Positions 26,057-34,620 of a DNA stretch of 37,705 nucleotides are shown one piece after another. Within the stretch, counting starts at the first letter, position 1, and each line of letters opens with the position of its first letter. A program made the translations under genes and the position numbers. The DNA is from an uncultured Lentisphaeria bacterium. GTDB lineage: Bacteria > Verrucomicrobiota > Lentisphaeria > JABSQK01 > CAJWLW01. Location: assembly GCA_913042885.1 (NCBI GenBank), contig CAJWLW010000013.1, forward strand, positions 1-37,705. Reading direction: 5' to 3'. The notes under the pieces were generated by a model. That model was not told where the DNA came from and ran no database searches. It saw nothing but the letters and a program-made list of their open reading frames with translations.

Positions 26057-26065
26057 CCCCCCCCC
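26057..26065. repeat. C9 homopolymer upstream of the TPR lipoprotein gene
   Basis: Nine consecutive C residues lie 62 bases upstream of the start at 26128. Such tracts can slip and change promoter spacing in phase-variable genes, but it may equally be a chance run. No promoter pair is defined around it. Confidence 0.5.
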
Positions 26066-26127
26066 ACTCCCCTCGCGCGGACAAGCCGCAGCATTCACCT
26101 CAATTCTCAATTGTACCGGCCGTTATC

Positions 26128-27246
26128 ATGATTCGACGACAATTACCACGCTTTTCACGTTCCCTCGCCGCCGCTGGCTGCATCGCTGCAATTCTTCTCA
26201 ACGGCTGCGGTCCAAAAGCCGTAGACGAACAAATCCGGGCAAACAAACTGCTGGTCCAGGAGGATTTCAGCGCGGCAATTCAAGCCTACTCCGAGGTTAT
26301 CTCAATGACCTCGGAGAATGAGCCGGAGATCCTCGCGGGTGCCTACCACAATCGTGGTTTCAGCTTCTACAACCAGCGCCAATACCAAAAGGCTATTGAC
26401 GACTACGACATGTCAATCTCGATCGATGGCCGCAACGCCGACTCCTACATGAACCGCGCCAACGCCTACTTTGCACTCGCGATGAACAGCGAAGCGCTGG
26501 CCGACCTCACGAAAACGATCGAGTTGTCCCCTGAGTACTCCGTAGGCTACTCCAACCGTGCCATGGTCTATTATTTCATGGACCGCACCGCCGAAGCGAT
26601 TGTCGATATAGACAAAGCCATCGAACTGGCGCCAGAGAGTGCCAGCTTTCATTTCTATCGCGGCGAGATCCAGGTCAAAGCAAAGGAATACGCCATCGCC
26701 ATTGCGGACTACACCTCGGCATGTAACTTGAAAGCCAATGTGCCACGCGGATTCATCAGTCGCGCCAAGTGCTTCACCGCCATGGGCCATTTCGACAAAG
26801 CAATCGCCGACTTCGAGCGCGCCCTGGTGGTCGCCCCGGGAAACGCCGAACTCTTGCAAGCCTGTGCTTGGGCCCTGGCGACCGCACCCCATTCAGATTT
26901 CCGTAACAGCACGCGCGCTGTCAGCCTTGCCACCAAGCTTTGCGAACTTAGCAAAAGATCCTGGCAGGCCTTCGATACGCTCGCTGCGGCACAGGCAGAA
27001 GCCGGCCGGTTCGACAAGGCATCGGAAGCAGTCGCCAAGGCAATTGAGCTCGCTCCGGAAGCCGAACGCCCGGCGGTCAAAGCCCGCGCTGCAACCTACG
27101 CCGCAATGAAACCTTATCACCAGCCGGCAACCTCAAAAATACCGCTGTTGCCGGAACCGCCAAAAGCAGAAGATCCGACGGTCGACGATACTGGAGATGC
27201 TACAGTCGGTACACCGAAAAAGGTGCCGGAAGAGCCTGCGCCCTAA
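26128..27246 (+). CDS. TPR-repeat lipoprotein
   Basis: This 372-residue protein has a lipoprotein signal (ILLNGCG, Cys27), so it is probably membrane anchored on the periplasmic side. From about residue 40 to 310 it carries tetratricopeptide repeats with the usual pattern of small and aromatic positions. Examples are AGAYHNRGFSFYNQRQYQKA, then ADSYMNRANAYFALAMNSEA and VGYSNRAMVYYFMDRTAEA. Such repeats form a helical scaffold for protein contacts; the partner is unknown. The C-terminus is Pro/Glu-rich and probably disordered. The following PhyH gene starts about 37 bases after its stop. Confidence 0.88.
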   Translation: MIRRQLPRFSRSLAAAGCIAAILLNGCGPKAVDEQIRANKLLVQEDFSAAIQAYSEVISMTSENEPEILAGAYHNRGFSFYNQRQYQKAIDDYDMSISIDGRNADSYMNRANAYFALAMNSEALADLTKTIELSPEYSVGYSNRAMVYYFMDRTAEAIVDIDKAIELAPESASFHFYRGEIQVKAKEYAIAIADYTSACNLKANVPRGFISRAKCFTAMGHFDKAIADFERALVVAPGNAELLQACAWALATAPHSDFRNSTRAVSLATKLCELSKRSWQAFDTLAAAQAEAGRFDKASEAVAKAIELAPEAERPAVKARAATYAAMKPYHQPATSKIPLLPEPPKAEDPTVDDTGDATVGTPKKVPEEPAP

Positions 27247-27283
27247 GGAATCCAGTTCATACCGCCAACCAAAGCCACCATCC

Positions 27284-28090
27284 GTGAATTCAGACGCGTT
27301 CTTATCCGCGCTCGAAGACCAGGGCTTCTACATCGCCGCAGATCTGATCGATCCGGCGACCATCACTGAAGCCGTCACGGAAGTGGGCCGCCTCCACGAA
27401 CTCTACAATGAACTGGAGACACAGGACCCGGAGTCGGTCAAAGCGCACTTCGCCATCGAACCGTTCGCCGAGACCGATCGGCAGGCAGACGGCATGCCGG
27501 TACTGCGTAAAATCGAGAATGTCCACATCTATTCCGACTTCTTCGAGCGCCTCCCACGGACGCCTGCGCTGGTCGACCTGGCATCTGCCTTTGTCGGCCC
27601 CGATATCCTGCTGTTCCGCAACACCCTCATGTTGAAGCCCGGCAATCACGGGTCGGCGCACGGACTGCACCAGGATTCATCATACTGGCACATGGAACCC
27701 GCGACGCAGATCACCGTAAGCATCGCGCTTACCGATGCGACAATCGAGAACGGCTGCTTCCAGGTCATTCCGGGCAGTCACAAGTCGGAGCTGCAGGACT
27801 GGGGCGTCATCCACCGCGCCGACAACACGCTCACCGATCGCAACGATGTTGATCTGTCCGCCTTGATACAGGTACCCTTAGGCGCCGGCAGCGCCATCTT
27901 TTTCGACAGCAAGCTGGTGCACGGTTCAGGTGCCAACACGACGCCGAATCCCCGCAACACGGCCCTGTACGCCTACTTCCCGCCGAACGTCCGCTACTGC
28001 CCGCCAGGGGAATACGGCAGTCATGAAAAAACCTGCCGGGTAATCCGTGGTTGTGGGGGACAAAGCGAAGTGGTGTTTACGTCGCAGTGA
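27284..28090 (+). CDS. PhyH-family 2-oxoglutarate/Fe(II) dioxygenase
   Basis: This 268-residue protein has a complete iron triad: H129-Q-D131 in GLHQDSSYW and distal H213 in KLVHGSG, with CFQVIPGSHKSEL and R224 in NPRN for 2-oxoglutarate. A GTG at 27284 gives an opening of SDAFLSALEDQGFYIA, which matches the family start. A longer frame from 27197 overlaps the TPR gene and adds a low-similarity, basic stretch. No strong ribosome-binding site is seen before the GTG. Substrate unknown. It lies 37 bases after the TPR lipoprotein gene on the same strand. Confidence 0.85.
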   Translation: MNSDAFLSALEDQGFYIAADLIDPATITEAVTEVGRLHELYNELETQDPESVKAHFAIEPFAETDRQADGMPVLRKIENVHIYSDFFERLPRTPALVDLASAFVGPDILLFRNTLMLKPGNHGSAHGLHQDSSYWHMEPATQITVSIALTDATIENGCFQVIPGSHKSELQDWGVIHRADNTLTDRNDVDLSALIQVPLGAGSAIFFDSKLVHGSGANTTPNPRNTALYAYFPPNVRYCPPGEYGSHEKTCRVIRGCGGQSEVVFTSQ

Positions 28091-28149
28091 CCCAAACGAC
28101 ATAGACGACAGAAACAACGAATCAGTCTTCGGCGGAATCGCAGCAACCC

Positions 28150-29364
28150 CTAAAGGCGCGCCTGCACAAACGCACCCAACCGCTCGATGGCGTCCGCCAG
28201 CAGTGCGTCTTCCGTTGCGTAGCAGATACGCGCCCAGCCTTCGCCGCCGGCACCGAACGCCGCGCCTGGCGCGACAACCACGCCGGTCTCGCGCAGCAAC
28301 TCCTCGCAGAAGGACACGCTTGCGGTTCCTTCCGGCAGCTTGAAGAAGATGTAAAACGCACCGTCCGGCCGCGCCGCGGTCAGCTCGCCGATGGCATTGA
28401 GCTTTTCCATCGCCAGATCGCGCAGGCGCGTGTAGCGCTCCAGGCTTTCAGCAATGAACGGCTCGCCGTCGCGCAGTGCGGTGATCGCTGCGACCTGCGC
28501 CATACTCGGCGCGTGCGACGTCACGAACTCCTGCATCTGCGCCATCTTCAGCGCCACGTCCGGCTCGGCAATCAGATAGCCGAGGCGCCAGCCGGTCATG
28601 CAATAGGTCTTGGAAAAACCGTTGAGTATGATCAAATGATCGTCCGGTTCGCTGAGCTTCAGAAACGACGTGAGTCCCGTTTCCGTGTAGGTGATACGGT
28701 CATAGATTTCGTCGGCAAGGAGGAACAGTTTGTGCCGCCGGCAAAACTCGAGCAAATGATTCTTCTCATCGACCGACATCACCCAGCCGGTCGGGTTCGA
28801 CGGGGAATTGGCGTTGACCATGCGAGTATCGGGGTATTTGCGCACTGCGTCCTCGAGCTTGTCGAAGTCGAGCCAAAAGCGGTGCGCCTCTGCATCGAAG
28901 GACAACGCCAGTTCATGTACGTTGGCACCGACAAGCTTCGCCGCACCCGTGAAGTTTGGCCAGGCCGGCGTGATGTTGATCATCCCGTCGCCCGGATTCA
29001 GCAGGCCGGCCATACACAGGAAAATCGCCTGCATGGTGCCACAGGTCAGGACCAGATGGTCCTGGGTGATCGGGTGCGCATGGAATTCGGCGTAGAACCG
29101 AGTGAGCTCGTCGCGCAGGTCGAGGCGCCCGGCATTCGGCTCGTAAAAGACCGCTCCGCCCTGCAGCGCCTTGACACCGGCATCGATAATGAACGGCGGC
29201 GTGCCCAGGTCGGGTTCACCAAAGTGCAATGCGACGAACGACATGTCCGGGCGCTCCGACTTCAGGGTCATGTAGAGATTGTGCAGTTCGCGGATCTGCG
29301 ACGGCGCGATTTCCGCCAACCGGTCAGCCAGCGGCAATGCCGTTTTTTCAGCCGTCTGTGACAT
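28150..29364 (-). CDS. PLP-dependent aminotransferase, class I/II
   Basis: This 404-residue protein of fold-type I begins about 40 residues before the canonical ALHFGEPDLGTP. The family's Asn190-Pro191 (NSPSNPTGW), D218 and Y221 (ADEIYDRITY), and the PLP-binding K252 (NGFSKTYCMTGWRLGYL) are in their usual order. Members transfer an amino group between an amino acid and a 2-oxo acid. Distinguishing aspartate-, aromatic- or other substrate preference is not possible here. It is convergent with the PhyH gene and divergent from the ornithine-cyclodeaminase family gene at 29620. Confidence 0.93.
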   Translation of the reverse strand: MSQTAEKTALPLADRLAEIAPSQIRELHNLYMTLKSERPDMSFVALHFGEPDLGTPPFIIDAGVKALQGGAVFYEPNAGRLDLRDELTRFYAEFHAHPITQDHLVLTCGTMQAIFLCMAGLLNPGDGMINITPAWPNFTGAAKLVGANVHELALSFDAEAHRFWLDFDKLEDAVRKYPDTRMVNANSPSNPTGWVMSVDEKNHLLEFCRRHKLFLLADEIYDRITYTETGLTSFLKLSEPDDHLIILNGFSKTYCMTGWRLGYLIAEPDVALKMAQMQEFVTSHAPSMAQVAAITALRDGEPFIAESLERYTRLRDLAMEKLNAIGELTAARPDGAFYIFFKLPEGTASVSFCEELLRETGVVVAPGAAFGAGGEGWARICYATEDALLADAIERLGAFVQARL

Positions 29365-29510
29365 CGATCATTACCCGTATGGAAATTGTCGTTGTGGGTT
29401 CCCCGGCAAGAAGTGGTCGCGCATCCTCATTGACTTCCGCCGCGGTAAAACTACTATTGTGAGATTTTATCCGTCATAATGTAAATCACAACTGCAGGTT
29501 TCAAGCATCA

Positions 29511-29539
29511 GAAGAGAATCGGTGGCCGCAGTTCTCTTC
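29511..29539. promoter_or_regulatory. Hairpin upstream of the ornithine cyclodeaminase family gene
   Basis: GAAGAGAA (29511-29518) and TTCTCTTC (29532-29539) are perfect inverted arms, with CGG/CCG able to pair inside the loop. It lies 80 bases before the start at 29620, in the region between two diverging genes. It may be a leader hairpin or an operator; no ligand or antiterminator is suggested. Confidence 0.35.
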
Positions 29540-29619
29540 ATACAGCCATTCATTCAAGACGGTCCCACGGACTTATCTGGCGCTGACAGCTGAAACCTCC
29601 ACAAACTTCGGAGACAATA

Positions 29620-30588
29620 ATGAAACCACTGATAGTGAGAATCGACGAGATCATGGAAGCCCTAAAACAGGTCGATCCCATACAGGCAATCGAAGAAGGA
29701 TTTGTCGCATATTCGGACGGCAAGGTAAACGTGCCGGATCCCGGCGAACTGATTTTCGAGGACCCACCCGGGCAGGCACACATCAAGTACGGCGCCATCA
29801 AGGGCGACGATTACTACGTTGTAAAAATTGCCTCCGGCTTCCCCGGCAATACTGCCCTCGGCATCTCGCGGATCCAGGGCATCATGCTGCTATACAACCA
29901 GAATACCGGCGAACCCGAAGCCTTTCTTCTGGACAACGGCTATCTCACGACCATCCGCACGGCTGCCGCCGGGGCAGTCTGCGCCAAATACCTGGCGCCG
30001 AAAAACGTTTCGCGAATCGGGGTTTTCGGTGTCGGCATCCAGGGACAGATTCAGACGAAGTTTCTCGCCGACGTCGTCGACTGCCGCGATCTCATTGTCT
30101 GGAACCGCGAAGAGGACCCGCTGGAAGAATACCAGGAGGTAGCAGAGGCCGCGGGGTTCACCGTCACCTCGACATACGACCCTGGCGAAGTTGCCGACAG
30201 TTGCAATCTCATCGTCACCTGTACCCCGTCACATAAGCCGCTGCTGCAGGCCGACCAGATCCGGCCGGGCACGCACATCACAGCGCTCGGCTCGGACACT
30301 CCCGAAAAAATCGAACTCGATCCGCAGATCCTCGCCAACGCTGACGTTGTCGTCGCCGACAGCCTGTTGCAAAGCCGGACGCGCGGCGAGATTTCTCAGG
30401 CCAGCCGCGCCGGCAAAATCACCGAGGACAAGGTGGTCGAACTGGGCAACGTCATCGCCGGCAAATCACCGGGCCGCACATCCGACGATCAACTGTCGGT
30501 TGCCGACCTTACCGGCGTTGCCGTTCAGGACATCCAGATCACCAAGGCCGTGTTCCTGGCTCTGCAGCAAGGTGGCCTCGGGGCATGA
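29620..30588 (+). CDS. Ornithine cyclodeaminase/mu-crystallin family protein
   Basis: This 322-residue NAD-binding protein has K69 in YYVVKIASGFP, the R113-containing segment TTIRTAAAGAV, the dinucleotide motif GVFGVGIQGQIQ at 134-145 and a later LGSDTPEKIEL segment, which corresponds to the family's D-x-P-x-K-x-E-L block. Members include ornithine cyclodeaminases, imine reductases, alanine dehydrogenases and crystallins, so the reaction cannot be settled. GGAG precedes ATG 29620 at a good distance. It may use products of the divergent aminotransferase, which is inference. Confidence 0.9.
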   Translation: MKPLIVRIDEIMEALKQVDPIQAIEEGFVAYSDGKVNVPDPGELIFEDPPGQAHIKYGAIKGDDYYVVKIASGFPGNTALGISRIQGIMLLYNQNTGEPEAFLLDNGYLTTIRTAAAGAVCAKYLAPKNVSRIGVFGVGIQGQIQTKFLADVVDCRDLIVWNREEDPLEEYQEVAEAAGFTVTSTYDPGEVADSCNLIVTCTPSHKPLLQADQIRPGTHITALGSDTPEKIELDPQILANADVVVADSLLQSRTRGEISQASRAGKITEDKVVELGNVIAGKSPGRTSDDQLSVADLTGVAVQDIQITKAVFLALQQGGLGA

Positions 30589-30603
30589 GAATGTGGGGGG
30601 CGT

Positions 30604-30646
30604 CATCCGGATAACCAGTTCCAATGGAATCCGGATGCGGGAACTG
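30604..30646. terminator. Interleaved inverted repeats between convergent genes
   Basis: CATCCGGAT (30604-30612) pairs exactly with ATCCGGATG (30629-30637). The loop contains CAGTTCC (30616-30622), which pairs exactly with GGAACTG (30640-30646) downstream. The arms are interleaved rather than nested, so the two stems are alternative hairpins or would cross like a pseudoknot. It lies in the 81-base gap between the ornithine-cyclodeaminase family gene and the converging coiled-coil gene, so termination is the simplest role. There is no U-tract. Confidence 0.4.
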
Positions 30647-30669
30647 CCACCTGATCGGCATCCCTGGTT

Positions 30670-31365
30670 CTACCACTCCAGCTCTTCCTCATTGCCGCTC
30701 AATTCAGCGAAGCGGCGCTCGAGGATCTGCTCACGTTTGGCAGCACGCTTCTCAATGATGAACCTCATTTCGACCAGTTCAGCTTTCAGTTGACGAACCT
30801 CGTTCTGCTGAATCGTCTGCTTCTGTTCGAAAAGTTCGGCAAGCAGGCGGCGCAAAGTTGCTTCCATCTCTCGAAGCTTGGGTTCGACCTGAGCAAGCGT
30901 CCCGTCACGGCGCGCCTGTTCACGGAGATTACGGATGTCATCGCCTATTTTCCAGCTGCGGTATTCGCCCCGGTGATAGTTCAACCAACGATTTGCCAGC
31001 GTCGGGTCGTGCGCCGACAGTTCGCGGTATTCGACATAGCGTTCGATCGCTTCCATGACGGTCTCGATCGCGTCTTCATCTTCCTCGTCGATTGCTGACT
31101 TGACGGCCTCGAGGATCTCGGGCGCCTCGGCCTCGTAGAAATCCATGAGTTCCTCGAGCTCTACGTCATGTCGCCGGCAGATCGATTCGACCCTGTCAAT
31201 GATACGCCCCTCTTCACGACGCCCCCGGTCCTCCCAGTCGCCACGACGTTCCCAGTCGTCCCGGTCCCGGCGATCGTCCCAGGCCTCCCGGTCTTCCCGC
31301 TCCGCGGCAATTACATTCATGGCGGTTACAATGAGAACACATGCGTAAATGACGACACGCATCAT
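30670..31365 (-). CDS. Secreted charged coiled-coil protein
   Basis: This 231-residue protein begins with a signal peptide (MMRVVIYACVLIVTAMNVIA, then AER), so it is probably exported. Residues about 22-52 are a low-complexity tract rich in Asp, Arg, Glu and Trp with near repeats DDWERRGDW and EDRGRREE. The rest is helical and highly charged, with a predicted coiled coil near residues 155-225 (LREMEATLRRLLAELFEQK). I do not recognise a family. CGGAG precedes ATG 31365. It is divergent from the GHMP-kinase-like gene. A structural or periplasmic scaffold role is plausible but unproven. Confidence 0.7.
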   Translation of the reverse strand: MMRVVIYACVLIVTAMNVIAAEREDREAWDDRRDRDDWERRGDWEDRGRREEGRIIDRVESICRRHDVELEELMDFYEAEAPEILEAVKSAIDEEDEDAIETVMEAIERYVEYRELSAHDPTLANRWLNYHRGEYRSWKIGDDIRNLREQARRDGTLAQVEPKLREMEATLRRLLAELFEQKQTIQQNEVRQLKAELVEMRFIIEKRAAKREQILERRFAELSGNEEELEW

Positions 31366-31536
31366 TAGAAACTCCGTTGTTGTTGGTCAGTTGTCTGAAA
31401 TTCCCGTACAATACACAGTAATTTCATTTCCTGCGCATACCGGTGTCTTGACTTTCATGCCCCACCCTCTCAAATTTCTATTGGGAAAGAGAATACTGAA
31501 CAGTAAACACGAAAATAGGAACCAGGGAGCACGATA

Positions 31537-32481
31537 GTGGAACCCATCCTCGCGGATCTCGGCACTTTTGGATTCACCTTCCGGTCACTGGGCGTGCACG
31601 GTTTCGGCATCTCGGCGTCGAGTAACTTCGCTGTACTCTATGAGGCATCGCAGCAATATCTGCGCAACGGCCCGCCGCTGTCGAAGGACCACGTGGCCCG
31701 TGCCGCGCTGGAGTTTGAACGCCGCTTGGCGGACGGTGCCGGACTCGCGGCCGACGACGTCTACCCGATTACCATGGGTGGTCTCAACACCGTGCACACA
31801 GCCCCGATGAGCGGTCGCGGAAAACCCGTCGCCGACGGCGAAATTGTCGTCAACAACATCGAAGTTGACCCCCACTGGTTCTCGCGACACGTGGTCATGG
31901 CGTTCAATCCGAAAGCACAACGACATGACGTGCCCGGACTGCTCGGCCGTCTCTTCAGGCATCGTCGACGCAAAGAATTCGTCAAACGCATGAGCAGACT
32001 ATCGCTCAACTGCGCCAACGCCATCAAACGCCAGGACATTCGCGCGCTCGGCCGCCAGATCAAGGAGTACGTGGAACTGTACGACCTTTGGAGCTCTGGC
32101 AACTATTCGTCGTACTCACACGACATGGCGGACAAACTGAAAGCCGGTCTCAAAAGAAAACTCTGTGCCTGGAAACCGCCAGGAGCCGGCGCCACCCAGG
32201 CGATCGCCGCCTTCGTTGCCGACGAACAAGCGGGAAGCACCGCCATCGAGATCTTCAATCGCGAAGGCTGGTGGGCAACCCCAGCCTATATCACCGGCGG
32301 CTTGTCAGCCGAGTTCATTCGCTCCGATGGGCAGGTACGCTTCACGGCCGGGCACCGGCTTGATCTGATCGGCTCGGCAGATCTCGGGCAGGATCCCAAA
32401 ATCAACACACCCGGCATCTGCTGCGCCTGTGCCATCGAACCCAGGACCGAACTGATCATCCATGCCGAGAACAATTCATGA
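31537..32481 (+). CDS. GHMP-kinase-like protein lacking the N-terminal part
   Basis: The 314-residue product carries a glycine/serine-rich stretch at 20-31 (HGFGISASSNFA) like the GHMP phosphate-binding loop (P-x-x-x-G-L-x-S-S-x-A). A C-terminal WKPPGAGATQAIAAF matches the family's third motif. In GHMP sugar kinases about 80-100 residues, including the first conserved motif, precede the loop; here only about 20 do. The start GTG 31537 has GGGAG seven bases upstream and no longer frame is available, so the shortness looks real. Its stop overlaps the dehydratase start by four bases (ATGA). It may be a divergent kinase, a degenerate one, or a different fold; activity is not claimed. Confidence 0.5.
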   Translation: MEPILADLGTFGFTFRSLGVHGFGISASSNFAVLYEASQQYLRNGPPLSKDHVARAALEFERRLADGAGLAADDVYPITMGGLNTVHTAPMSGRGKPVADGEIVVNNIEVDPHWFSRHVVMAFNPKAQRHDVPGLLGRLFRHRRRKEFVKRMSRLSLNCANAIKRQDIRALGRQIKEYVELYDLWSSGNYSSYSHDMADKLKAGLKRKLCAWKPPGAGATQAIAAFVADEQAGSTAIEIFNREGWWATPAYITGGLSAEFIRSDGQVRFTAGHRLDLIGSADLGQDPKINTPGICCACAIEPRTELIIHAENNS

Positions 32482-33668
32482 AAATAACTGCCCTCAAAAC
32501 CTATCCCTTCTCTGTGCCAACTGGCGGCAACAGCCGTGACCCGCACAGCGGCGAGCTCCTGTGCAGCACAAAGAAAAGCTGGCTCTTCGTCAAGCTCGAA
32601 ACCGATGCCGGCATCAGCGGCTGGGGCGAAGGCAGCGGCGAGTGGCTGGTGCCGCAGGTCGAGACCATGCTGCAAGAGCTATGGCCACTGCTTATCGATC
32701 GCGACCCGACCCAGGTCGAGGCGCTCTGTGAAGACCTCTGCAACCGCTCTCCATGGAAAACCGGTCCGATCAACGGCACCGCTGTCGCTGCCATCAACAT
32801 GGCCCTGTACGACATCTGCGGCAGGGCCTGGGACGTGCCTGTCTACACCATCCTGGGCGGTAAACGCCGGGACCGCGTGCAGGTGTACGCCAGCGGCGGC
32901 CTCGTCGAGACGTCACCGGAAGACGCTGCGGAGACAGCAAAACAGTCCATCGCCAAAGGTTATTCCGGCATCAAAGGCAACCCGCTCGAGGCACGGCGCT
33001 GGCCGATGGACATGTCATCGATCGAACGCAGCATCGCTGCCATTGCAGCCGCCCGCGAGGCCATCGGACCGGAGGGCGCAATCCTGCTCGACACACACGG
33101 CAGCCCGACGCCGGAGTTGGCAATCGAATTTGCGCGGCGTGTCGCACCATACAGCCCGTTATTCATCGAAGAACCGCTCAAAGTCGGCTCCGTCGATGCA
33201 CTGCTGGACATCACCCAACGCAGCCCCGTACCAATCGCGACCGGCGAGAAGCTTTTCACCGTGCGAGATTTCGACGAACTGATTAACCGCCGCGCCTGCG
33301 CTTTCCTGCAGCCGGACATTACGCATTGTTTCGGCATCACCGCACTTCGCCAGATCGCTGCCGACGCCGAAAAACAACAGATGCTGATGGCGCCGCACAA
33401 CGTCGCCGGCCCGATCGGTACCGCCGCCACGATTCACGCCGATGCGGCTATCCCGAATTTCCTGATCCAGGAAATGTGCCCGTCCTACTTCGAAATGTTC
33501 TCCGACTACGCCGAGCACGACTGGACCATCGCCGACGGCTACATCAACGTCAGCGACCGTCCCGGATTTGGCATCGAAGTCAAGGAAGCAGACATTGCCA
33601 AGTTGCCGCATGAACCCATGGCCTACCGCCAATACCGCCACGCTGACGGCAGTTGGAAAGGCTGGTGA
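32478..33668 (+). CDS. Mandelate racemase/muconate lactonizing enzyme family protein (sugar-acid dehydratase-like)
   Basis: This 396-residue enolase-superfamily enzyme has the metal ligands D205 (LLDTHGSP), E231 (FIEEPLKVG) and E257 (ATGEKLF), with H307 in MAPHNVAGP as a likely catalytic base. This D-E-E plus His arrangement, and the second His in DTHG, resembles the galactonate/mannonate dehydratase-type subgroups, which remove water from acid sugars to give 2-keto-3-deoxy acids. The exact sugar cannot be read. It starts within the stop of the GHMP-like gene (ATGA overlap), implying translational coupling. The HpaI-type aldolase gene follows after 160 bases. Confidence 0.88.
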   Translation: MKITALKTYPFSVPTGGNSRDPHSGELLCSTKKSWLFVKLETDAGISGWGEGSGEWLVPQVETMLQELWPLLIDRDPTQVEALCEDLCNRSPWKTGPINGTAVAAINMALYDICGRAWDVPVYTILGGKRRDRVQVYASGGLVETSPEDAAETAKQSIAKGYSGIKGNPLEARRWPMDMSSIERSIAAIAAAREAIGPEGAILLDTHGSPTPELAIEFARRVAPYSPLFIEEPLKVGSVDALLDITQRSPVPIATGEKLFTVRDFDELINRRACAFLQPDITHCFGITALRQIAADAEKQQMLMAPHNVAGPIGTAATIHADAAIPNFLIQEMCPSYFEMFSDYAEHDWTIADGYINVSDRPGFGIEVKEADIAKLPHEPMAYRQYRHADGSWKGW

Positions 33669-33828
33669 CGGGCTGGCGCGTTCGCCGCGATGCATGTAGT
33701 GTTCACCTTCGGCAAAACACGTGCCGATGGGTGTCGACAACGATGTGACGGGCTTCTTTTTCTATTAAAAACGGTTCCTCATCCCAACCCCAGGCCAATG
33801 ACTGGCCACAACGCTGAGCTGGAGTCCT

Positions 33829-34620
33829 ATGAAACCAAATCGTTTCAAGAAACTGTACGCCGAGGGAAAGGTGCCTGTCGGCCATATGCTTTTCGAGTTC
33901 ACGACGCGCGGCATCCCCGAGATTCTAGAAGTTGCCGGTTCCGATTTTGTCGTCATCGACATGGAGCACACCGCCTTTAATATTGCAGACACTGCCGATT
34001 TGATTTCATGGTTCCGCGCCACCGACATTGCGGTGTTCGTGCGTGTGCCAGAGGTGCATTACAGTCACATAGCCCGGATTATGGATTCCGGCGGCCACGG
34101 CGTGATGGCACCGAATGTCAAGAGTGTCGAGCAGGCACAAGCTCTGGTCGATGCAGCAAAATACCAACCAATCGGACAGCGCGGGTGCTATATGGGGTTG
34201 GGACCGAACTCCGACTACCGGGGATTTCCGCCACTCGATACCCGACGAGTGATGGACGAGGCTAATGAACGGACAACGGTCATTTGCCTGATCGAACATC
34301 CCGAAGGCGTTGCCAACGTGGACGAGATCGCGGCGCTGCCGGGTGTCGATGCGTTGTGCGCAGGCTATGCGGACCTGGCACAGTACATGGGGATACCCGG
34401 CGAATACCAGAACCCTGAATACCTCGACGCCATGCGGTTGATTGCGGAGACCGCAAAACGCCATGATATTCCCGCAATCATCCAGCCAGGCAACGAGGCA
34501 CAACTTGAGCAGTGGCTTGGACTCGGCTACACCGCGATCTCCTGGAGCTGCGACATCGCCGTCTACCGTGACGCCCTCAAAGCAGCTACCGACATGACGA
34601 AAAAGGCCGTTGGCCGGTGA
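33829..34620 (+). CDS. HpcH/HpaI-type aldolase
   Basis: This 263-residue class II aldolase has VIDMEHTAF at 42-50, the family's D-x-E-H motif that supplies a catalytic His, followed by R72 (FVRVP) and the metal-binding acids in LIEHPEGVANVDEI and ALCAGYADL. Members cleave 2-keto-3-deoxy-sugar acids or hydroxy-keto acids to pyruvate and an aldehyde. That pairs naturally with the upstream dehydratase. ATG 33829 follows GGAG by four bases. The next gene starts inside its stop codon region (GTGA overlap), so the genes are likely co-translated. Confidence 0.9.
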   Translation: MKPNRFKKLYAEGKVPVGHMLFEFTTRGIPEILEVAGSDFVVIDMEHTAFNIADTADLISWFRATDIAVFVRVPEVHYSHIARIMDSGGHGVMAPNVKSVEQAQALVDAAKYQPIGQRGCYMGLGPNSDYRGFPPLDTRRVMDEANERTTVICLIEHPEGVANVDEIAALPGVDALCAGYADLAQYMGIPGEYQNPEYLDAMRLIAETAKRHDIPAIIQPGNEAQLEQWLGLGYTAISWSCDIAVYRDALKAATDMTKKAVGR

